DNA from: Candidatus Sulfotelmatobacter sp.
Lineage (GTDB): Bacteria; Acidobacteriota; Terriglobia; Terriglobales; Acidobacteriaceae
DNA: 64,000 bases
Assembly (NCBI GenBank): GCA_030041475.1
Contig: JASHNU010000063.1
Location: 17,411-81,410 of the forward strand
Direction of reading: 5' to 3'
Shown here: one piece after another, positions 55,877-64,000 of the stretch
How positions within the stretch are numbered: the stretch's first letter is position 1
How the letters are laid out: every line of letters starts with the position of its first letter
Notes under the pieces: model-generated
What the model was told of the DNA's origin: nothing
The model's database searches: none
Seen by the model: only the letters and a program-made list of their open reading frames with translations
Program-made: the position numbers and the translations under genes

Positions 55877-56923
55877 ATCCGTACCTACAACCTCTGCTTC
55901 CTCGGCTTCGGCAACGTCAACCGGACGCTGGTCCGGCTGCTCCAGGACCGCGCCCAGGAACTGCGCGAGCGCCACGGCATTGAGTTCCGCATCACCGGAG
56001 TCGCCTCTCGACGCCTGGGCTGGATCGCCGATTCCGACGGTCTGGATTTGAAAGGGCGCGGCTTGAGCGGTGCCGAACAGCCAGCGGAGAAAAGCAGGCT
56101 TCAGTCCCCGAGGACCGCACCCGCCTACGAACAAGCACAAGCGTGGCTTTCCGCGGCTCGTGGGGACGTGCTCTTCGAAGCCACGTCTCTTAATGTCGAA
56201 ACCGGTCTGCCTGCGATCGATTACATCCGCGCCGCGCTCGAACACGGAGCGCATGCCATCAGCGCCAACAAAGGCCCGGTCGTTTACGCGTACCGCGAGT
56301 TGCGCGATCTTGCTGCGGCCTGCGGCCGGCGATTCCTGTTCGAATCGACGGTGATGGATGGCGTGCCCGTCTTCTCTCTTTTTCCGCAACTGCCCTTAAT
56401 CCACTTGAAAGGCTTCCACGGCATTCTCAACTCGACGACCAACGTCATTTTTGGCGAAATGGAAAACGGCCTGACCTTCGACGACGCGCTCAAGAAAGCG
56501 CAGGCTCTCGGCGTGGCCGAGACCGATGCCACTTACGACATTGACGGCTGGGACGCCGCCGTGAAAACCGCCGCGCTCGTCATCGTGCTGATGGACGTTC
56601 CCCTACGTCTCGACCAGATCGCGCGCGAAAGTATTCGCGATCTCAGGCCGCGGGCCCTCCGCAACGCGCGCCGCGACGGGTGGCCCTACAAACTGGTCTG
56701 CCGGGCGCAGCGCGTGGGTAATGACGTGCAAGCCAGCGTGCAGCCAGAAAAAGTCCGCAGCAGCGAGCCTATGGCTCGTGTTGCGGGCACATCGTCCTAC
56801 ATTTATTTCGAGACGGACATTTTTCCCGGGCTCGCCATCACAGAAGAAAATCCCGGGCTTTACGCGACTGCGTACGGTCTCTTTGCCGATTTCATCCGCG
56901 CGCTGGGCAATAGTTCTGCTTGA
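55877..56923 (+). CDS. Homoserine dehydrogenase (no standard start codon)
   Basis: About 348 residues. NAD(P)-dependent step of threonine/methionine synthesis. The Rossmann loop YNLCFLGFGNVNRTLVRLL is open from base 55829, yet no in-frame ATG, GTG or TTG exists before the loop. An ATC at 55877 stands exactly where the start is expected (GTGAGG, 5 nt, ATC-CGT-ACC). Further signatures: ISANKGPVVYAYREL, ESTVMDGVPVFSL, GFHGILNSTTNVIFGEMENG and catalytic ATYDIDGWDAAVKTA. Without the upstream part, a start at 56048 would lose the nucleotide-binding loop. Possible readings are rare AUC initiation or a sequence error of ATG. No ACT domain is present. Confidence 0.85.
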   Translation: MRTYNLCFLGFGNVNRTLVRLLQDRAQELRERHGIEFRITGVASRRLGWIADSDGLDLKGRGLSGAEQPAEKSRLQSPRTAPAYEQAQAWLSAARGDVLFEATSLNVETGLPAIDYIRAALEHGAHAISANKGPVVYAYRELRDLAAACGRRFLFESTVMDGVPVFSLFPQLPLIHLKGFHGILNSTTNVIFGEMENGLTFDDALKKAQALGVAETDATYDIDGWDAAVKTAALVIVLMDVPLRLDQIARESIRDLRPRALRNARRDGWPYKLVCRAQRVGNDVQASVQPEKVRSSEPMARVAGTSSYIYFETDIFPGLAITEENPGLYATAYGLFADFIRALGNSSA

Positions 56924-56965
56924 TTTCTGCGCGCAAATTTCCGCGAACACCTTCTGCGTGCAGAC

Positions 56966-57880
56966 TCACACGATCCTGTCGGCGATTTTCGCGGCTTCGA
57001 CCGCGGGCGTTACGTCGTGCGTACGCAGAATGTGTGCACCCTTGAGGATGAGCGCAACCTGCGTGGCCAGGGTGCCGTAGAGGCGGCCTTCCGGTGGAGC
57101 GTCTTTGCCTTCTTTGGCGAGCGTGTGCCCGATAAACGACTTTCGCGAAGTGCCGGCCAGAAGCGGAAATCCGGCTGTCTGCAATTCGCTAAACCGGTTG
57201 AGCAGCGGATAGTTCTCATCGAGTCTCTTGCCGAAGCCGAAGCCGGGGTCGAGTACGATGCGCTCTCGACGAATTCCGGCCAGCACAGCCTTCTCGGCCC
57301 AGTCTTTGAGTTCGCGCTTGACCAGCAGAACAATGTCGCCGGGCGGCGGCAAAGCACGCCATTCTTCCGGGCGGCCGCGTGTGTGCATCAGGACTGCGCC
57401 GCATTTGAGATCGGCGATGGTCTTTGCCATTTGCGCGTCCCAGCGAAACCCACTGATGTCGTTGACGATCTCAGCGCCCGCAGCAACGGCCGCGCGGGCC
57501 ACCACGGCCTTGTAAGTATCAACCGAGAGTACGGCCTTAGGATGCCTTTTCTTGAGCTCAGTAATGACCGGCAGCACGCGCTCGAGTTCCTCGTCGGCTT
57601 TGACAACTTGACCGCGACTCGTAGTCGCGATTTTCTTGTCGGACGTCGAGGTCTCTACGTCGACGTTCGCGTCCGGCCGTGTTGATTCACCGCCGATGTC
57701 GAGGATATCGGCGCCTTCCTCTAGCAGCCGCTCAGCGTGCACGACGGCGTGGTCGCGATCGAGAAACCGGCCGCCGTCGGAAAATGAATCCGGCGTCACA
57801 TTGACCACGCCCATGATCAGCGTGCGTTTGCCGAGTTCGAGCGACCGGCTGCCGAGGTTCCAGTTGAAGACCGACCGCAT
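56966..57880 (-). CDS. folP: Dihydropteroate synthase
   Basis: 304 residues. Joins p-aminobenzoate and the pterin precursor in folate synthesis. Signatures: MGVVNVTPDSFSDGG, DILDIGGESTRP (sulfonamide-binding loops), LSVDTYKAVVARAAVAAGAEIVNDISG, MHTRG, LDPGFGFGK and FPLLAGTSRKSFIG. A roughly 20-residue insertion after GGESTRP (VDVETSTSDKKIATTSRGQ) lengthens loop 2 relative to E. coli; its effect on sulfonamide response cannot be predicted. Convergent with homoserine dehydrogenase. Confidence 0.96.
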   Translation of the reverse strand: MRSVFNWNLGSRSLELGKRTLIMGVVNVTPDSFSDGGRFLDRDHAVVHAERLLEEGADILDIGGESTRPDANVDVETSTSDKKIATTSRGQVVKADEELERVLPVITELKKRHPKAVLSVDTYKAVVARAAVAAGAEIVNDISGFRWDAQMAKTIADLKCGAVLMHTRGRPEEWRALPPPGDIVLLVKRELKDWAEKAVLAGIRRERIVLDPGFGFGKRLDENYPLLNRFSELQTAGFPLLAGTSRKSFIGHTLAKEGKDAPPEGRLYGTLATQVALILKGAHILRTHDVTPAVEAAKIADRIV

Positions 57881-57938
57881 GCGGCCCGATTCTAAATGAA
57901 ACGATTCTCAATGCAATAAGAAGGGCTCGGACAACGGG

Positions 57939-58367
57939 CTACCTGCGCCGCGCGACGGCACGTTTGCGCACAGCGCGAACGGCTCCGGGGCCGGTGCCGG
58001 TGGGGGGCTTACGTGTGCCTTCGAGTAGTTCCTTGAGCACCATGGCGTTGTTACGGGTTTCGTTCTTCGACGCAAAGAGCAAGGTGAGTCGCTTCTTCTT
58101 ATGAGCCAGTTGGTACAGGTGTTGCAGCGCTTGTTCAGCCTCAGGGCTGGACAGCTCCTTCAGGTATCTCTTGCGAAAGCTGGCCCACTCGCCGGGCCGG
58201 GCGTGATACCAGCGGCGCAATTCATTCGAAGGTGCAATGTCGCGCAGCCACTCGTCCACGTGCGCCGCGGCTTTGGTCAGGCCGCGCGGCCAAAGGCGGT
58301 CCACCAACAAGCGCCTCCCATCGCTCTGCGCCGGCCGCTCGTACACGCGCTTGATCACAACCCTCAC
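57939..58367 (-). CDS. DUF488 family protein (YeaO-like)
   Basis: 142 residues from GTG at 58367 (GGAGA 6 nt upstream). A longer open frame reaches 58574 but its extra part is antisense to the cytochrome gene. Typical YeaO features: VVIKRVYERPAQSDGRRLLVDRLWPRGL near the start, HVDEWLRDIAPSNELRRWYH, and LTLLFASKNETRNNAMVLKELL. Small cytoplasmic family of unknown biochemical role. The last 25 residues are basic and may be disordered. Confidence 0.85.
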   Translation of the reverse strand: MRVVIKRVYERPAQSDGRRLLVDRLWPRGLTKAAAHVDEWLRDIAPSNELRRWYHARPGEWASFRKRYLKELSSPEAEQALQHLYQLAHKKKRLTLLFASKNETRNNAMVLKELLEGTRKPPTGTGPGAVRAVRKRAVARRR

Positions 58368-58438
58368 TGAATGCTCTCCGCTTTGCTCTATTATTGTAAG
58401 GCGGCCGTTCGGCTGGCGCACGGGAAGGACAGACAGGG

Positions 58439-58894
58439 ATGCAAGCGCGGTGTGGTCTTTCGCCGAATTGGATGGGACATGGAGGGGCTGTTCGATGCAG
58501 GACGCTGCGACTCGCGACTCAATGGCTCGGTCGCCGCGTGCCGATGGCCGCCCTGCTGCCCGCTTTGGTGGCATCCTTTGCGTTGGCCGCCTGCGATGTT
58601 GAACGCCGCAAATCCGATGCAGAACTCGGATTGAGTCCGCAACAAGCAGCGGGGCGCAAAATTTATGACAACTACTGCGACCGCTGCCACGAACCCTACT
58701 CTACGAGAGGGAAAAAAGGGCCGGGGCTGAAAGGTGTGTTCAAGAACAAGTACCTTTCGATGAGTGGACTGCCCGCGAATGACGAGCGCGTGGGAGACAT
58801 CATTCGCCTGGGCCGGCACGAGATGCCGGCCTACAGCCAGACGCTCAGCCAGCAGCAACTCGACACCCTGCTGGTGTATATGCACACGCTGTAA
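58439..58894 (+). CDS. Small c-type cytochrome lipoprotein
   Basis: 151 residues from the first ATG; starts at 58472 or 58544 are also possible, so the N terminus is uncertain. A hydrophobic segment MAALLPALVASFALAAC ends with a lipobox-like LAAC (about residue 52), predicting an outer-membrane or periplasmic lipoprotein. One haem-binding C-D-R-C-H site and a downstream methionine (GRHEMPAYSQ, axial ligand) define a monohaem cytochrome c. Its partners in electron transfer are unknown. Confidence 0.85.
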   Translation: MQARCGLSPNWMGHGGAVRCRTLRLATQWLGRRVPMAALLPALVASFALAACDVERRKSDAELGLSPQQAAGRKIYDNYCDRCHEPYSTRGKKGPGLKGVFKNKYLSMSGLPANDERVGDIIRLGRHEMPAYSQTLSQQQLDTLLVYMHTL

Positions 58895-58969
58895 GGAATG
58901 CGCACATCCTGCCGCTGGCCGCAACGAACAAAGACCGCGGCTGGAACACGCGCCATCGTGATCTCTATT

Positions 58970-60385
58970 ATGAAGAAGGCTGCGAGATCGGAACTGTTTC
59001 GTGAATTGCCGGCGGTGGACGAACTGGTGCACGCGCCCGACCTGGCCGCCCTGAGCGCCAGCTACGGAGCGGCGGCGGTCACGGACGCGGCACGTGCGGT
59101 ACTGGAACGCCTGCGGCAGGAAATCGCGTCCGGCCTTCTCGACGAGGCTGCCTTGAAACTGGCTCTGGGCGGGCTGAGCCGGGCGATCGAAGAGCAACTG
59201 CGCCAGGCGCTTCAGCCTTCACTGCGGCCAGTCATCAATGCGACAGGAGTAATCCTGCACACCAACCTGGGACGCGCCCCGCTGGCAGAGTCTGCTCTAG
59301 AACGCATCCGTGAAACGGCGGCAGTTTATTCGAATCTCGAGTTTGACGTTGCGGCCGGAGCGCGAGGCAAGCGCGATGTGCATGTCGAACGACTGCTCTG
59401 CAGGCTGTTGAATGACGATAACGCAACGTCTGATGTCTCCACGATTGTAGTCAACAACAATGCCGCGGCGGTTTTGCTTGCGCTCAACACGTTGGCCGAA
59501 GGCGGCGAGGTGATTGTCTCGCGTGGCGAACTGGTGGAGATTGGTGGATCGTTTCGCATTCCAGACGTGATGGCGAAATCGGGCGCGACGCTGCGCGAAG
59601 TGGGCACAACCAATCGCACGCGAGTGTCGGACTACGAAAGAGCCATCAACGAGCGCACGCGCTTGCTCCTGCGGGTGCATCGTTCGAATTTTGAGATCAC
59701 CGGCTTTACCGAACAGGCGTCTGCGGCGGAATTGGTCGAATTGGCCCGGCGGCGCAGCATTCCTCTGATGGAGGATCTGGGAAGCGGCGCGCTGGTGGAT
59801 TTGCAGAACTTCGGCATCAGCGGCGAACCCAGCGTGCTCGACAGCTTGCGCGCGGGTGTAGACGTGGTGACTTACAGCGGCGACAAATTGCTCGGCGGTC
59901 CGCAAGCAGGGTTGATCAGCGGCCGCCCCGGCCTGGTGGCACGCATGCGTTCGAATTCTCTTTTCCGCGCGTTGCGCGTGGACAAACTGACCTACGCCAC
60001 GCTGGAAGGCACTCTGCTTGCGTATGTCCGGCGGGACCACAACGCGATTCCTGCTCTGCGAATGATGGGGCTGACGAAGGATGACATCGGCAAACGCGCT
60101 GAGAAAGTCGCGACACAGGCAAAGTCGGCAAAACTGCAGGCTGCCGTGATCGACGGCGAATCGGTCATTGGCGGCGGAGCCGCGCCCTCTTCGGTGCTGC
60201 CAACGCGACTGCTGGTGCTGAGTTGCGGAGATCTTAGCGCAGACGAACTGGCCCGGCGCCTGCGGGCGTGCGATCCGCCGATCGTGGCGCGGGTTGAAGA
60301 CGGACGCGTACTGCTCGACCTGCGGACGGTATTCGAAGAGCAGGACAGCCTGGTTGTGACGGCGCTGAAGGAGATTGCATCCTAG
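58970..60385 (+). CDS. selA: L-seryl-tRNA(Sec) selenium transferase
   Basis: 471 residues from the ATG at 58970; an upstream frame to 58898 lacks support. PLP enzyme that turns Ser-tRNA(Sec) into Sec-tRNA(Sec). Signatures: LRPVINATGVILHTNLGRAPL, TIVVNNNAAAVLLALNTLA, EVIVSRGELVEIGGSFRIPDVM, VGTTNRTR, LMEDLGSGALVDL and the PLP lysine K306 in VVTYSGDKLLGGPQAGLI. Full length for the family. No selB, selC or selD is seen in the window, so selenocysteine use cannot be proven. Confidence 0.93.
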   Translation: MKKAARSELFRELPAVDELVHAPDLAALSASYGAAAVTDAARAVLERLRQEIASGLLDEAALKLALGGLSRAIEEQLRQALQPSLRPVINATGVILHTNLGRAPLAESALERIRETAAVYSNLEFDVAAGARGKRDVHVERLLCRLLNDDNATSDVSTIVVNNNAAAVLLALNTLAEGGEVIVSRGELVEIGGSFRIPDVMAKSGATLREVGTTNRTRVSDYERAINERTRLLLRVHRSNFEITGFTEQASAAELVELARRRSIPLMEDLGSGALVDLQNFGISGEPSVLDSLRAGVDVVTYSGDKLLGGPQAGLISGRPGLVARMRSNSLFRALRVDKLTYATLEGTLLAYVRRDHNAIPALRMMGLTKDDIGKRAEKVATQAKSAKLQAAVIDGESVIGGGAAPSSVLPTRLLVLSCGDLSADELARRLRACDPPIVARVEDGRVLLDLRTVFEEQDSLVVTALKEIAS

Positions 60386-60404
60386 GCCTTCACATTAAAG
60401 TCTC

Positions 60405-60935
60405 TTGGCAGTCCTTTTCAGCATCGGACATTCAACCCGCTCGATCGAGGAACTGATCGCGGCGCTGCAGGCACACCAGATTCAAACTCTGGTGGATATT
60501 CGCGCATTTCCCATGTCCCGGCGCCTGCCACACTTTAACCGCGAGGCGCTGGAACTGAGCTTGCCCGCCGCAGGCATTCGCTACGACTGGATCAAGGCGC
60601 TGGGAGGATATCGCAAAAAGATTCTGGCTGAATCCCCGAATATTGCCCTGCGAAATGAAAGTTTTCGCAACTATGCCGACTACATGCTGACGGAGGAGTT
60701 TGAGAAAGCTGCCGCTGAACTGATCGCGCTCTCTGAGGCGGCACCCACGGTTTACATGTGCGCCGAAGGGATCTATTTTCACTGCCACCGCATGCTGGTT
60801 TCGGACTGGCTGGTAGCGCATGGGCATCGCGTATTTAATATTGACGGCACCGGACCGGTGAAGGAGCACGCTCTGACGGCCGAGGCGCGCATCGTGGCTG
60901 GGCGACTCATCTATCGTGGCGACCGGTTGCTGTAA
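60405..60935 (+). CDS. DUF488 family protein
   Basis: 176 residues from a TTG start at 60405, 19 bp after selA. Contains FSIGHSTRSIEELIAALQ, TLVDIRAFPMSRRLPHFNREALELSLPAAGIRY, ALGGYRK and the late conserved CAEGIYFHCHRMLVSDWL, with a Cys/His-rich pattern. A distant relative of the YeaO-type gene at 57939; the two flank cytochrome c and selA. Function unknown. Coupling to selA is possible. Confidence 0.88.
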   Translation: MAVLFSIGHSTRSIEELIAALQAHQIQTLVDIRAFPMSRRLPHFNREALELSLPAAGIRYDWIKALGGYRKKILAESPNIALRNESFRNYADYMLTEEFEKAAAELIALSEAAPTVYMCAEGIYFHCHRMLVSDWLVAHGHRVFNIDGTGPVKEHALTAEARIVAGRLIYRGDRLL

Positions 60936-60963
60936 GATTCAGGCGAGGCGGCGAGGCTGTGGA

Positions 60964-61341
60964 ATGATCGTAGGCACGGGCATCGACATCGCCGAGGTTC
61001 CGCGCGTTGCGCAGGCTCTCGAGCGCTTTGGCGAACGGTTTCTCCACCGAGTCTTCACGCCAGGAGAAATTCGCTATTGCGACTCCAAGGCAAACCGGGT
61101 GGAGCGCTACGCTGCGCGCTTCGCCGCGAAGGAAGCGGCGATGAAGGCGCTCGGCACCGGCTGGAATCATGGCGTGCGCTGGCGCGATTGCGAAGTGGTG
61201 CGGGCTCCGGGCGGGCGTCCAACCCTTGTGTTTCATGGCAGGGCGGGTGAGTTCGCGGCCAAACTTGGCGTGAAGAACGCGGCCTTGTCGCTCACGCACA
61301 CGTCGGAGCAGGCCTTCGCGCAGGTGATCCTCGAAGGATGA
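60964..61341 (+). CDS. acpS: Holo-[acyl-carrier-protein] synthase
   Basis: 125 residues from the ATG at 60964. Transfers 4'-phosphopantetheine from CoA to acyl carrier protein in fatty acid synthesis. Typical signatures: MIVGTGIDIAEVPRV, FLHRVFTPGEIRYC, YAARFAAKEAAMKALGTG (metal-binding Glu and catalytic Lys) and SLTHTSEQAFA. Normal length. Confidence 0.96.
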   Translation: MIVGTGIDIAEVPRVAQALERFGERFLHRVFTPGEIRYCDSKANRVERYAARFAAKEAAMKALGTGWNHGVRWRDCEVVRAPGGRPTLVFHGRAGEFAAKLGVKNAALSLTHTSEQAFAQVILEG

Positions 61342-61428
61342 AAATCCGCGCAACGTCGGCATGAGAAGTGCGACGTCTGGTGCGTTCGACGCTTGGCAAA
61401 CATCTGCTAGACTCTCAGCTTCCTTACT

Positions 61429-63843
61429 ATGGCCGTCAGCATCATCACTGCGACTTCTGCTCCCACAACAACCGCGGTCGAAATCGAGGAAAAAACCTTG
61501 CTCACAGGCTTGGCGCTCACCAGTTTTGCCGCGTTGTTGCTGGAACTGGCCCTGACACGATTGTTTTCTGTCGTGTTGTTTTACCACTTCGCGTTTCTTG
61601 CCATTTCGATTGCACTGCTCGGCCTCGGCGCCGGCGGAGTATCTGCATATCTGCTGAAGAGTCGGCTGGCACGGTTCGGAACGCGGATGCTGGCCTCGCG
61701 ACTGTGCCTGATAAATGCCGTTCTTGTGGTGGTGGTGCTCGAGATCGTGTTACATGTCCCAGTCGCGCTCGAAGTTTCGGGCAAGAATTTCCTGCGTCTG
61801 ACGGTGCTTTACCTGGCTGCAGCCGTGCCTTTCTTCCTGACTGGATTGCTGTTTTCGGTGGTGTTTGCCCGCGAGACTCACCGCATTCCGCGGCTATATG
61901 GCGCGGACCTTTGCGGTGGGGCGCTGGCCTGCATCGCGGTGGTACCGCTGCTGAACTGGCTGGGAGGGCCGAACGCCATCGTGGTCGCGGCAATTGCACT
62001 TGCGATTGCGGCGATGGTTTGGGCCGAAGCTCGAAGCCGGCGCAGAAGCGCGGCCCTTGCTGGATTCGCCCTTCTGGCACTGACCGCGGCAAATTATTCC
62101 GGGCGGTTGATCGACGTCGTTTACGCAAAGGGAATGTTGCGCGACCCAGCGTGGGTGGAGTTTGCGCGCTGGAATGCGCTTTCCCGCGTGGAAGTGGATC
62201 GCCAAGGTCAGGCTAAGGCCGTGGTGATCGACGCCGACGCCTCCACTTACATCATGAATGCGGACTTGGCGCACTGGCAGGGCACGGAGTGGGAGCACAA
62301 TCTGATGGCCGCTCCGCCGGCGCTGGCCAACATTCTGCGCCCGCACGGCGACTTCGCGATTATCGGCCCGGGCGGCGGAGTCGACGTGCTCCGCGCCGTG
62401 GCCAATGGCAGCACGAGCGTAACCGGAATTGAAATCAATCCTCTGATCGCGACCACGATTATGCGCGGCCGCTATGCGGATTACTCGCAGCATCTCTACG
62501 AGCGGCCAACCGTGCACATCCACGTCACAGACGGCCGGTCTTTCTTGCGTTCAACCCAACAACAGTTTGACGTCGTGCAGATGACGCTGGTGGACACATG
62601 GGCCTCGACTGCTGCGGGCGCGTTCGCGCTCAGCGAAAACAATTTGTACACCGTCGAGGCTTTTCGGGAATATTTCGAGCATCTGAAGCCGGACGGGATG
62701 ATTGCCATCACGCGCTGGGAATTCCGCCATCCGCGCGAAGCCTTGCGCGTGGTCGCAGTCGCCATGGAGGCCCTGCACCGCCTGGGAGTGACCGACACGG
62801 CGGCGCACTTCATTGTCGCTTCGCAGGGCGCGCTCGATGAGGACGGCATTCCCGTGGCGGTGCTGGCGAAGAAGACTCCGTTTACCGCGGAGGAAGAAGC
62901 CGCGGTGAGGGATCACTTCGATCGTTACGACGAACTCGATCCCCTTTACTTGCCGTCGCAGCCGGGAAGCAATCCGTTCTCGAATCTGATTGCAAGCAAT
63001 GACCCCTACCAATTTGCGCGCGGTTATGCGTTCAACGTCGCGCCCGTCAGCGACAATGCTCCTTTTTTCTTTTTCACCCTGAAACCCAGGCAAGTTCTCG
63101 GCGAGCAAGGCCTGCGCTCAGGGATCGACTGGAAAGTGAATCTGGGAGTGCTGGTTTTGCTGCTGGTGCTCGGGATTTCCCTGGCTGCGGTGTTGGCGTT
63201 TCTGATTCTGCCGCTGGTTCTGAAAGGCGGAACCACGCGCCATTCCGCGCTCCCGCTGCTCTATTTCGTGGCTGTGGGCTTAGGCTACATTCTCGTGGAG
63301 ATCGCCTTCATTCAGCGCTTTGTGTTGTTTCTCGGGCATCCAACCTACGCGCTGACCGTAGTGATTTTCCTGCTGATGCTCTCGAGCGGCGCCGGCAGCC
63401 TGGCGTCGCGGCGATGGCTGCCGCATGCGCAGATGGGATGGATGCCGCTCCTGCTCGTGGTTGCGGCTCTTCTTGGCTGTGTATTTTATCTTCCGGGACG
63501 ATTGGCGGGGCTCGTCGGCTTACCTTTCCCGTACCGGCTGGCCTTGAGCAGCGCACTGCTGGTGCCATTGGGATTCTTCATGGGCATGCCGTTTCCCACC
63601 GGCCTGCGCGCGCTGGCAGCGGCTCCGGCGCCGGAATTTCCTGCAGGGCAGGCGGCTTCCGACAATGCCGTGGAATGGGCGTGGGCCATGAACGCGGCGG
63701 CCAGTGTGCTGGGATCGGTGCTGGCGATGCTCATCGCTATCCAGTTCGGATTGACCGCGACCCTGGCCTGCGGAGCCGCGGCATACGCTGTGGCTCTAGC
63801 GTTCCTGCCGATAGTGCGAAAGAAAGCACCGGCCTTGTCCTAG
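61429..63843 (+). CDS. Membrane protein with spermidine-synthase-like domain
   Basis: 804 residues in three parts. About six N-terminal membrane helices (TGLALTSFAALLLELALTRLFSVVLFYHFAFLAISIALLGLGAGGVSAYLL, residues about 24-75). A central Rossmann fold of the spermidine/spermine synthase type (about 310-430: FAIIGPGGGVDVLRAVANGSTSVTGIEINPLI, HIHVTDGRSFLRSTQQQFDVVQM). Several C-terminal helices (GVLVLLLVLGISLAAVLAFLILPL, and others). The aminopropyl-acceptor residues are not obvious, so polyamine synthesis is uncertain. Members of this fused family are common in Acidobacteriota and Planctomycetes. Confidence 0.85.
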   Translation: MAVSIITATSAPTTTAVEIEEKTLLTGLALTSFAALLLELALTRLFSVVLFYHFAFLAISIALLGLGAGGVSAYLLKSRLARFGTRMLASRLCLINAVLVVVVLEIVLHVPVALEVSGKNFLRLTVLYLAAAVPFFLTGLLFSVVFARETHRIPRLYGADLCGGALACIAVVPLLNWLGGPNAIVVAAIALAIAAMVWAEARSRRRSAALAGFALLALTAANYSGRLIDVVYAKGMLRDPAWVEFARWNALSRVEVDRQGQAKAVVIDADASTYIMNADLAHWQGTEWEHNLMAAPPALANILRPHGDFAIIGPGGGVDVLRAVANGSTSVTGIEINPLIATTIMRGRYADYSQHLYERPTVHIHVTDGRSFLRSTQQQFDVVQMTLVDTWASTAAGAFALSENNLYTVEAFREYFEHLKPDGMIAITRWEFRHPREALRVVAVAMEALHRLGVTDTAAHFIVASQGALDEDGIPVAVLAKKTPFTAEEEAAVRDHFDRYDELDPLYLPSQPGSNPFSNLIASNDPYQFARGYAFNVAPVSDNAPFFFFTLKPRQVLGEQGLRSGIDWKVNLGVLVLLLVLGISLAAVLAFLILPLVLKGGTTRHSALPLLYFVAVGLGYILVEIAFIQRFVLFLGHPTYALTVVIFLLMLSSGAGSLASRRWLPHAQMGWMPLLLVVAALLGCVFYLPGRLAGLVGLPFPYRLALSSALLVPLGFFMGMPFPTGLRALAAAPAPEFPAGQAASDNAVEWAWAMNAAASVLGSVLAMLIAIQFGLTATLACGAAAYAVALAFLPIVRKKAPALS

Positions 63844-63881
63844 AGGTCAAGCTCTCGTCTCAGGTTTGCTATTATTCAGCC

Positions 63882-64000
63882 ATGGGTCGTGCGCGGGTGG
63901 CGCTTGTGATTTTGCGGCGGCCGCGGACCCCGGGACATCCAAACAGACTTCATCGTGGCGTTACGAGATTGCCGGCTTCACGGGGCGGACTGAGGCTATG
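63882..64000 (+). other. Possible 5' end of a gene cut by the window end
   Basis: An ATG at 63882 starts GRARVALVIL, which looks like the start of a signal peptide but then runs into Arg-rich sequence. Another plus-strand frame, two bases on, gives a more protein-like AAAADPGTSK...SSWRYEIAGF to the end. Either a frame change lies between or one of them is chance. Too short to decide. Confidence 0.25.

Overview
The window looks like a chromosomal segment of an Acidobacteriota (Terriglobia-like) bacterium. The grounds are about 60% GC, three very large Oar-like TonB-dependent receptors with an N-terminal carboxypeptidase-regulatory domain, YXWGXW-repeat and Ig/IPT-type lipoproteins, an hfq-hflX pair, and an incomplete ATP synthase cluster with two b-type subunits. 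No transposase, prophage, CRISPR array, rRNA or tRNA gene was seen. Most genes are housekeeping or envelope genes in short runs.

Layout. 1-2.0 kb: end of serS, a membrane protein, a LolA-like protein and a small hypothetical. 2.1-7.9 kb: TonB-dependent receptor 1 and a GT39-type membrane glycosyltransferase. 8.0-11.5 kb: a single 1169-residue protein joining a GH18-like hydrolase, a NodB deacetylase and a GT2 synthase. 11.5-18.3 kb: ATP synthase genes b', b, delta, alpha, gamma, beta, epsilon, with unusually long structured spacers. 18.3-19.8 kb: a low-GC accessory gene and a tiny ORF behind a strongly structured leader. 19.9-21.7 kb: hflX and hfq. 22.1-29.9 kb: a urate-oxidase-N-terminal-like membrane protein, receptor 2, an SH3 protein and a DsbA-like protein. 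29.9-36.5 kb: phosphofructokinase, IPT/Ig lipoproteins, a YXWGXW protein, DUF2203, a glycoside-hydrolase-like protein and moaA. 36.9-43 kb: amt, an SGNH hydrolase overlapping it antisense, then etfB-etfA-etfQO. 43.1-45.3 kb: a corrinoid protein and an MttB-family methyltransferase, translationally coupled and divergent from the etf genes, with a perfect CRP-type operator between them. 45.4-49.5 kb: small proteins, an Ig-like lipoprotein, threonine aldolase and an exported adenosine deaminase. 49.5-55.3 kb: an ERCC4 nuclease, purine nucleoside phosphorylase, receptor 3 and an exported SAM hydroxide adenosyltransferase. 55.4-64 kb: a PPOX protein, homoserine dehydrogenase lacking a normal start codon, folP, two DUF488 proteins, cytochrome c, selA, acpS and a membrane spermidine-synthase-like protein.

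Functional themes. Electrons from flavoprotein dehydrogenases would pass through EtfAB and ETF-QO to quinone. The neighbouring corrinoid/MttB pair suggests methylated-amine use. Exported SAM hydrolase, exported adenosine deaminase, a TonB-dependent receptor and purine nucleoside phosphorylase lie within 8 kb and could form a nucleoside-scavenging route (inference). Two points stand out outside the genes. A family of self-complementary words (variants of AGCTCTTAGC, GGCTAGGG and GATCGTCGATCG) forms inverted repeats at gene ends and spacers, sometimes supplying the stop codon. A two-hairpin leader with a perfect Shine-Dalgarno sequence precedes an unrecognised 70-codon ORF upstream of the ATP synthase genes.
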